A stretch of DNA of 10,901 nucleotides from Bacillota bacterium. Its GTDB lineage: Bacteria > Bacillota > Clostridia > UBA1381. Of the stretch, positions 7,838 through 10,901 are shown in pieces. The notes below the pieces were generated by a model that did not search any database, had not been told where the DNA came from, and saw only the letters and a program-made list of their open reading frames with translations. Both the position numbers and the translations under genes were made by a program. The stretch lies in contig JAJPXA010000087.1 in NCBI GenBank assembly GCA_021205715.1, forward strand, positions 1-10,901, read 5' to 3'. Each line of letters begins with the position of its first letter. The stretch's first letter is position 1.

Positions 7838-8964
7838 TTTATCTTGATAATGCCGCGACGACGAAGCCGTCAAAGGCGGCGGTTGACGCTATGGCGCACT
7901 CGGCGGAGATTTTCGGAAATCCGTCGTCGCTTCACGGCTTGGGACTTGCCGCAGAAAAGGAAATACGCGCGGCAAGGAAAACCATAGCCGAGAGGCTTGG
8001 GGTTGACCTTAAAAGCGTATATTTCACCTCCGGCGGCACGGAGGCTAACAATACCGTTATATTCGGTGCGGCGGAAGCGAAAAAAAAGCTCGGCAGGCGG
8101 CTTATAACGACGAAAATAGAACATCCGTCTGTGCTTGAGGCTTTTCATAGGCTTGAGAGCATCGGCTATGACGTGGTGTATTTGACCCCCGGCGAGGACG
8201 GGCGAATATCGATTGACGAACTGCAAGCCGCGGCGAATGCGGAAACTACGCTTATAAGCGTTATGCACGTAAACAACGAAACGGGCGTTATTCAGCCGGT
8301 TGACGAGATACGCGCGGCGGTAAAGGACATCGCGCCCAACGCCGTTATCCACTCCGACTGCGTACAGTCGTTCGGGAAACTGGACGTTTTGCCAAAAAAA
8401 TGGGGCGCGGATTTCGTTACGATAAGCGCGCATAAGATACACGGCTTTAAGGGCACGGGCGCGTTTTACGCGGCGAACACGAACGCGTTAAGACCGCTTA
8501 TTTACGGCGGCGAACAGCAAAACGAGGTACGTCCCGGGACGGAAAACGTCGGCGGGATTTTGTCGTTTGCCGCGGCGGCGGGGGAGTGCCGGGCGAACGC
8601 GGACAGGATGCGCACGCTGCGCTTGAAATTTAAGGATGCGCTCGCGGCGGCGGTACCCGATATACGCTTTAACGGGAGCGACGAGTATAATTCGGGGAGC
8701 GTGCTTAACGCGTCATTTGTCGGCTTAAAAGCGGAGGTGCTTTTGCACGCCTTGGAGGCAAAGGGCGTGTACGTGTCGACAGGCTCCGCCTGCTCGAGCC
8801 ACAAGCCGCAGCCGAGCCATGTGCTGCAAGCCATGGGGCTTAACAAAGCGGAAATAGACGGTGCTCTGCGCTTCAGCTTTGACGCGGACACAACCGAGGA
8901 CGAGCTTACGGAGGCGGCGCAAATAATCGCGGCGGAGGCGGCGAATATTCGGAGGTTTATGTGA
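7834..8964 (+). CDS. Cysteine desulfurase (NifS/IscS family), probable ThiI partner
   Basis: This PLP enzyme removes sulfur from L-cysteine, giving alanine and an enzyme-bound persulfide. The 376-residue protein matches class V aminotransferase-fold desulfurases: it starts IYLDNAATTKPS, has TSGGTEANN near 68, NNETG in the central part, HSDCVQSFGK with the PLP-contacting Asp, the PLP-binding Lys201 in SAHKIHG, and the persulfide-forming Cys320 in STGSACSS. The loop around Cys320 has the SSHKPQPSH form of the IscS/NifS class, not the SufS form. ATG 7834 overlaps the preceding stop (ATGA), with AAAGGTGG at 7819-7826, seven bases away. Because it directly precedes thiI, and no iscU/nifU scaffold is seen nearby, I infer a NifZ-like role feeding sulfur to ThiI for 4-thiouridine in tRNA; a wider Fe-S role cannot be excluded. 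Confidence 0.94.
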   Translation: MIYLDNAATTKPSKAAVDAMAHSAEIFGNPSSLHGLGLAAEKEIRAARKTIAERLGVDLKSVYFTSGGTEANNTVIFGAAEAKKKLGRRLITTKIEHPSVLEAFHRLESIGYDVVYLTPGEDGRISIDELQAAANAETTLISVMHVNNETGVIQPVDEIRAAVKDIAPNAVIHSDCVQSFGKLDVLPKKWGADFVTISAHKIHGFKGTGAFYAANTNALRPLIYGGEQQNEVRPGTENVGGILSFAAAAGECRANADRMRTLRLKFKDALAAAVPDIRFNGSDEYNSGSVLNASFVGLKAEVLLHALEAKGVYVSTGSACSSHKPQPSHVLQAMGLNKAEIDGALRFSFDADTTEDELTEAAQIIAAEAANIRRFM

Positions 8965-10145
8965 TGAAGGAAATAATACTTGCAAAATACGGCGAAATAA
9001 TTTTAAAGGGCGGCAACAGGGGCAAATTTGAAAACGTTTTGCTTAACAATATACGCAACTCGCTCAAAAACGTCGCCGAGTTCAAAATGCGCCTTGCGCA
9101 GGCGGCGATATACATCGACGTTTTCGACGAGAGCAAAAAGGATATAGTCGTTGAGCGGCTGTCGAAAATTTTCGGTATAGTTTCGATTACCCGCGCGGCG
9201 GCGGCGGAAAAGGACATCGAGGATATAAAGCGCGTCGCGGTCGAGTATTTAAAGGACGACCTGACGGCGGGAACGAAATTCAAGGTCGAGGCGCGGCGCT
9301 CCGACAAGGGATTTCCGTTAAAATCGCCCGATATATGTACAGAGGTCGGCGGGTACATCGACGACTGTTTCCCCGATATAACGGTCGACGTTCACAATCC
9401 CGACAAGACCGTAAGAGTAGAGGTGCGCGATTTCGGCGCGTACATATACTGCGAGGAGAATAAAATTCAGGGTCAGGGCGGTATGCCGATAGGCACCGGT
9501 TCAAAGGCGCTTTTGCTGCTTTCGGGCGGCATCGACAGCCCCGTGGCGGGGCATATGATGTCCAAGCGCGGCGTGGAGATTGAGGCGGTAAACTTTTTCT
9601 CCTATCCGTACACATCGGAGCGGGCAAAGGAAAAGGTTATAGAGCTTGCGTCGATTTTGGCGCGGTATACGTCTAAGGTGAATTTGTACATCGTGCCGTT
9701 TACCGAAATACAGCTTCAGATACGCGACAAATGCCCCGAGGAGCATTTGACGCTTGTTATGCGGCGGTTTATGATGAGGATTGCCGAGCGCATCGCGCGC
9801 GCGAATAAGTCGGTCGCGCTTGTCACGGGCGAGAGCGCGGGACAGGTCGCGAGCCAAACACTCGCCGCGCTCGACGTTACGAACGCGGTTGTCGATATGC
9901 CCGTTTTGCAGCCGCTTATAGGTATGGACAAGAACGAGATAATCGAACGCTCGATAGCGATCGGCGCTTACGAAACGTCGATTTTGCCGTATGAGGACTG
10001 CTGTACGGTATTCACACCGAAGCATCCGACGACAAATCCGGCGCGGGCGAAAATAGAGAAGTCCGAGGGACAGCTTGACGTTGAAGCGCTTATTGAGGAC
10101 GCATTGGCGGGAGTCGAAAAAATAGAGGTATTACCGGGAGTGTGA
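8964..10145 (+). CDS. thiI: tRNA 4-thiouridine synthase ThiI (no rhodanese domain)
   Basis: ThiI adenylates uridine 8 of tRNA and replaces its oxygen with sulfur; in some bacteria it also passes sulfur to the thiamine thiazole pathway. The 393-residue protein has the N-terminal ferredoxin-like and THUMP region (about 1-170, starting KEIILAKYGEIILKG) and the PP-loop adenylation domain with SGGIDSP at 187-193. A Cys346-Cys347 pair in YEDCCTVF sits at the place of the catalytic cysteine of the AANH domain. The protein ends right after that domain, so the rhodanese domain that carries sulfur in E. coli ThiI (about 482 residues) is absent, as in B. subtilis. Sulfur is therefore expected to come straight from the desulfurase encoded upstream. 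ATG 8964 overlaps that gene's stop by one base and has GGAGG at 8951-8955; the in-frame GTG 8961 is less likely. Confidence 0.95.
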   Translation: MKEIILAKYGEIILKGGNRGKFENVLLNNIRNSLKNVAEFKMRLAQAAIYIDVFDESKKDIVVERLSKIFGIVSITRAAAAEKDIEDIKRVAVEYLKDDLTAGTKFKVEARRSDKGFPLKSPDICTEVGGYIDDCFPDITVDVHNPDKTVRVEVRDFGAYIYCEENKIQGQGGMPIGTGSKALLLLSGGIDSPVAGHMMSKRGVEIEAVNFFSYPYTSERAKEKVIELASILARYTSKVNLYIVPFTEIQLQIRDKCPEEHLTLVMRRFMMRIAERIARANKSVALVTGESAGQVASQTLAALDVTNAVVDMPVLQPLIGMDKNEIIERSIAIGAYETSILPYEDCCTVFTPKHPTTNPARAKIEKSEGQLDVEALIEDALAGVEKIEVLPGV

Positions 10146-10150
10146 TTTTG

Positions 10151-10636
10151 ATGTACGCGGACGCGGACGGATTTGAAAAAAAGGTAATTGAGCTTTTGAT
10201 TGCGAAAAAAATGACGGTATCGACTGCCGAGAGCTGCACGGGCGGACTTTTGAGCGCGTTTTTGACAAGTGTTTCGGGCGCGTCGGAGGTTCTGAACGAG
10301 TGCATCGTGACCTACTCAAACGAGGCGAAAATGCGCGAGCTTGGAGTAAAGCGCGAAACGCTTGACGCGTTTGGTGCGGTAAGCGAGCAGACCGCGCGCG
10401 AAATGGCGGCGGGGATATGCGAAAAAACCGGCGCGGACGTCGGCATATCCGTGACCGGTATAGCCGGACCCACGGGCGGCACGGCGCAGAAGCCGGTCGG
10501 CACGGTTTACATCGGCGTGAGCGTAAACGGCAAAGCGGACGCAAGTCTGTTTCACTTTGACGGCAACCGCGATGAGGTGCGCTCGCAAACCTGTCGTGAG
10601 GCGCTTAAAATGACAGCGGAAAGACTTAAATTTTGA
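10151..10636 (+). CDS. pncC: CinA C-terminal domain protein, probable nicotinamide-nucleotide amidase PncC
   Basis: Stand-alone CinA C-terminal domain proteins hydrolyse nicotinamide mononucleotide to nicotinate mononucleotide and ammonia, recycling pyridine nucleotides for NAD synthesis. The 161-residue protein is the short form: only the CinA_C domain is present, without the N-terminal molybdopterin-binding-like domain of full-length CinA. Family motifs are clear: TAESCTGG at 25-32, YSNEAKM, GAVSEQTAREMA, and VTGIAGPTGG followed by KPVGTVYIGV. The start is uncertain: GTG 10142 overlaps the thiI stop (GTGA) but sits one base from GGGAG (10136-10140), whereas ATG 10151 is ten bases from it and is preferred; TTG 10148 is also in frame. 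Amidase activity is known for several homologues but is inferred here. It is the last gene of the co-directional block, followed by an 83-base gap. Confidence 0.9.
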   Translation: MYADADGFEKKVIELLIAKKMTVSTAESCTGGLLSAFLTSVSGASEVLNECIVTYSNEAKMRELGVKRETLDAFGAVSEQTAREMAAGICEKTGADVGISVTGIAGPTGGTAQKPVGTVYIGVSVNGKADASLFHFDGNRDEVRSQTCREALKMTAERLKF

Positions 10637-10719
10637 TAAAAAAATTTGTCATATGTCTTGAAAAAATTTTACCGGTAATGTAAAATATTAATTATAAATA
10701 AATTTACGGGAGGTCGCAA
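10637..10719 (+). other. Intergenic gap between pncC and the FGGY kinase gene
   Basis: This 83-base AT-rich gap is the only sizeable non-coding stretch in the window. It holds the promoter, palindrome and ribosome binding site for the downstream gene. I see no GC-rich hairpin followed by a T-run, so no ordinary factor-independent terminator for the upstream genes. The only inverted repeat at the pncC end is a 7-base, all-A/T stem (10628-10634 with 10641-10647, loop of six), too weak to call. Confidence 0.6.
10658..10686 (+). promoter_or_regulatory. Probable sigma-A-type promoter for the FGGY kinase gene
   Basis: TTGAAA (10658-10663) and TAAAAT (10681-10686) are separated by exactly 17 bases, close to the consensus for the housekeeping sigma factor, in an AT-rich gap between pncC and the next gene. 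Transcription would start around 10693, giving a short leader of some 25-30 bases. The leader ends with a strong Shine-Dalgarno GGGAGG (10708-10713), six bases before ATG 10720. A perfect 10-base palindrome, TTACCGGTAA (10669-10678), lies between the two promoter boxes and could be an operator. Confidence 0.65.
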
Positions 10720-10901
10720 ATGGATACAAAGCAATACATAGAAAGCGGTAAGGCGGTTTTGGGTATAGAGTTCGGCTCTACGAGGATAAAAGCCGTGCTT
10801 ATCGGCGACGGCTGCGAGCCGATAGCGCAAGGCTCGCACGATTGGGAAAACAGTCTTGAAAACGGCATATGGACGTACAGCAGAGCCGAGAGGAGCGGCG
10901 G
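10720..10901 (+). CDS. FGGY-family carbohydrate kinase, 5' part (3' truncated)
   Basis: Sixty codons are visible before the window ends. The N-terminus contains AVLGIEFGSTRIKAVLIGDG (residues 12-31), which matches the first phosphate-binding beta-hairpin of the sugar-kinase/actin/hsp70 ATPase fold, and then WENSLENGIWTYS (residues 42-54), a pattern I associate with a clostridial group of FGGY-type carbohydrate kinases. The usual motif in xylulokinase or glycerol kinase is closer to GIDxGTT; here Glu17 and Ser20-Thr21 occupy those places. Members phosphorylate sugars or sugar alcohols with ATP, but the substrate cannot be told from this part. ATG 10720 has GGGAGG at 10708-10713 and its own promoter, so this gene probably starts a new transcription unit, likely a sugar-use locus continuing to the right. 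Confidence 0.8.
   Translation, partial: MDTKQYIESGKAVLGIEFGSTRIKAVLIGDGCEPIAQGSHDWENSLENGIWTYSRAERSG

Noticed and set aside
7870..8442. 190-residue antisense open frame opposite the cysteine desulfurase
   Set aside because: Shadow of the desulfurase gene; Arg/Tyr-rich composition arises from complementing GCG/ATA-rich codons, with no family signature.
9501..10025. 174-residue antisense open frame opposite thiI
   Set aside because: Shadow of the conserved PP-loop domain of ThiI on the other strand; no independent evidence for a gene.
10628..10670. A/T inverted repeats near the pncC stop as a terminator
   Set aside because: The 7-base stems contain only A and T, and no T-run follows a stable hairpin; AT-rich intergenic DNA gives such repeats by chance.

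Overview
This window looks like a chromosomal housekeeping region from a Gram-positive bacterium of the Firmicutes (Bacillota), most likely a member of the Clostridia with intermediate GC content. The main reason is gene order. The run rsmB - rlmN - PP2C phosphatase - PASTA-domain Ser/Thr kinase - rsgA - rpe - thiamine pyrophosphokinase is the classic Firmicutes arrangement (in Bacillus subtilis: rsmB, rlmN, prpC, prkC, cpgA/rsgA, rpe, thiN). A YugP-type membrane zinc peptidase just before rsmB fits clostridial genomes. The three-PASTA kinase and a ThiI without a rhodanese domain also point to Firmicutes. No species is assigned. By eye, coding regions combine GCG-rich alanine codons with heavy use of ATA for isoleucine.

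Layout: every gene I can support is on the + strand. Positions 1-513 are the 3' part of a membrane zinc metallopeptidase, cut by the window edge. From 513 to 3579 come two rRNA methyltransferases (RsmB, RlmN) and the PP2C phosphatase. From 3576 to 7837 come the kinase, the ribosome-assembly GTPase RsgA, ribulose-phosphate 3-epimerase and thiamine pyrophosphokinase. From 7834 to 10636 come a NifS/IscS-type cysteine desulfurase, ThiI and a stand-alone CinA C-terminal domain protein (PncC-type NMN deamidase). All of these genes overlap or nearly touch (1-13 base overlaps; the largest gap is 38 bases, before the phosphatase), so they probably form one long polycistronic unit whose promoter lies upstream of the window. 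At 10637-10719 there is a real intergenic gap with a good sigma-A-type promoter, followed by the first 60 codons of an FGGY-type carbohydrate kinase cut by the right edge.

How the genes may work together: RsmB, RlmN and RsgA act on rRNA and ribosome maturation. The phosphatase/kinase pair is a reversible Ser/Thr phosphorylation switch that senses the cell wall through extracellular PASTA repeats; in B. subtilis RsgA is a known kinase target. The desulfurase, ThiI and thiamine pyrophosphokinase form a plausible sulfur-transfer/thiamine set: persulfide sulfur for 4-thiouridine in tRNA (and possibly thiazole synthesis), then conversion of thiamine to thiamine pyrophosphate. Rpe feeds the pentose-phosphate pathway, where transketolase uses that cofactor.

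I found no mobile element, CRISPR array, tRNA/rRNA gene, phage gene or defence system, and nothing that convincingly looks like an undescribed system. The items most worth checking are the kinase's HCD (non-RD) catalytic loop and charged juxtamembrane segment, the palindrome inside the 10.66 kb promoter, and the attachment of the sulfur/thiamine genes to the kinase operon.
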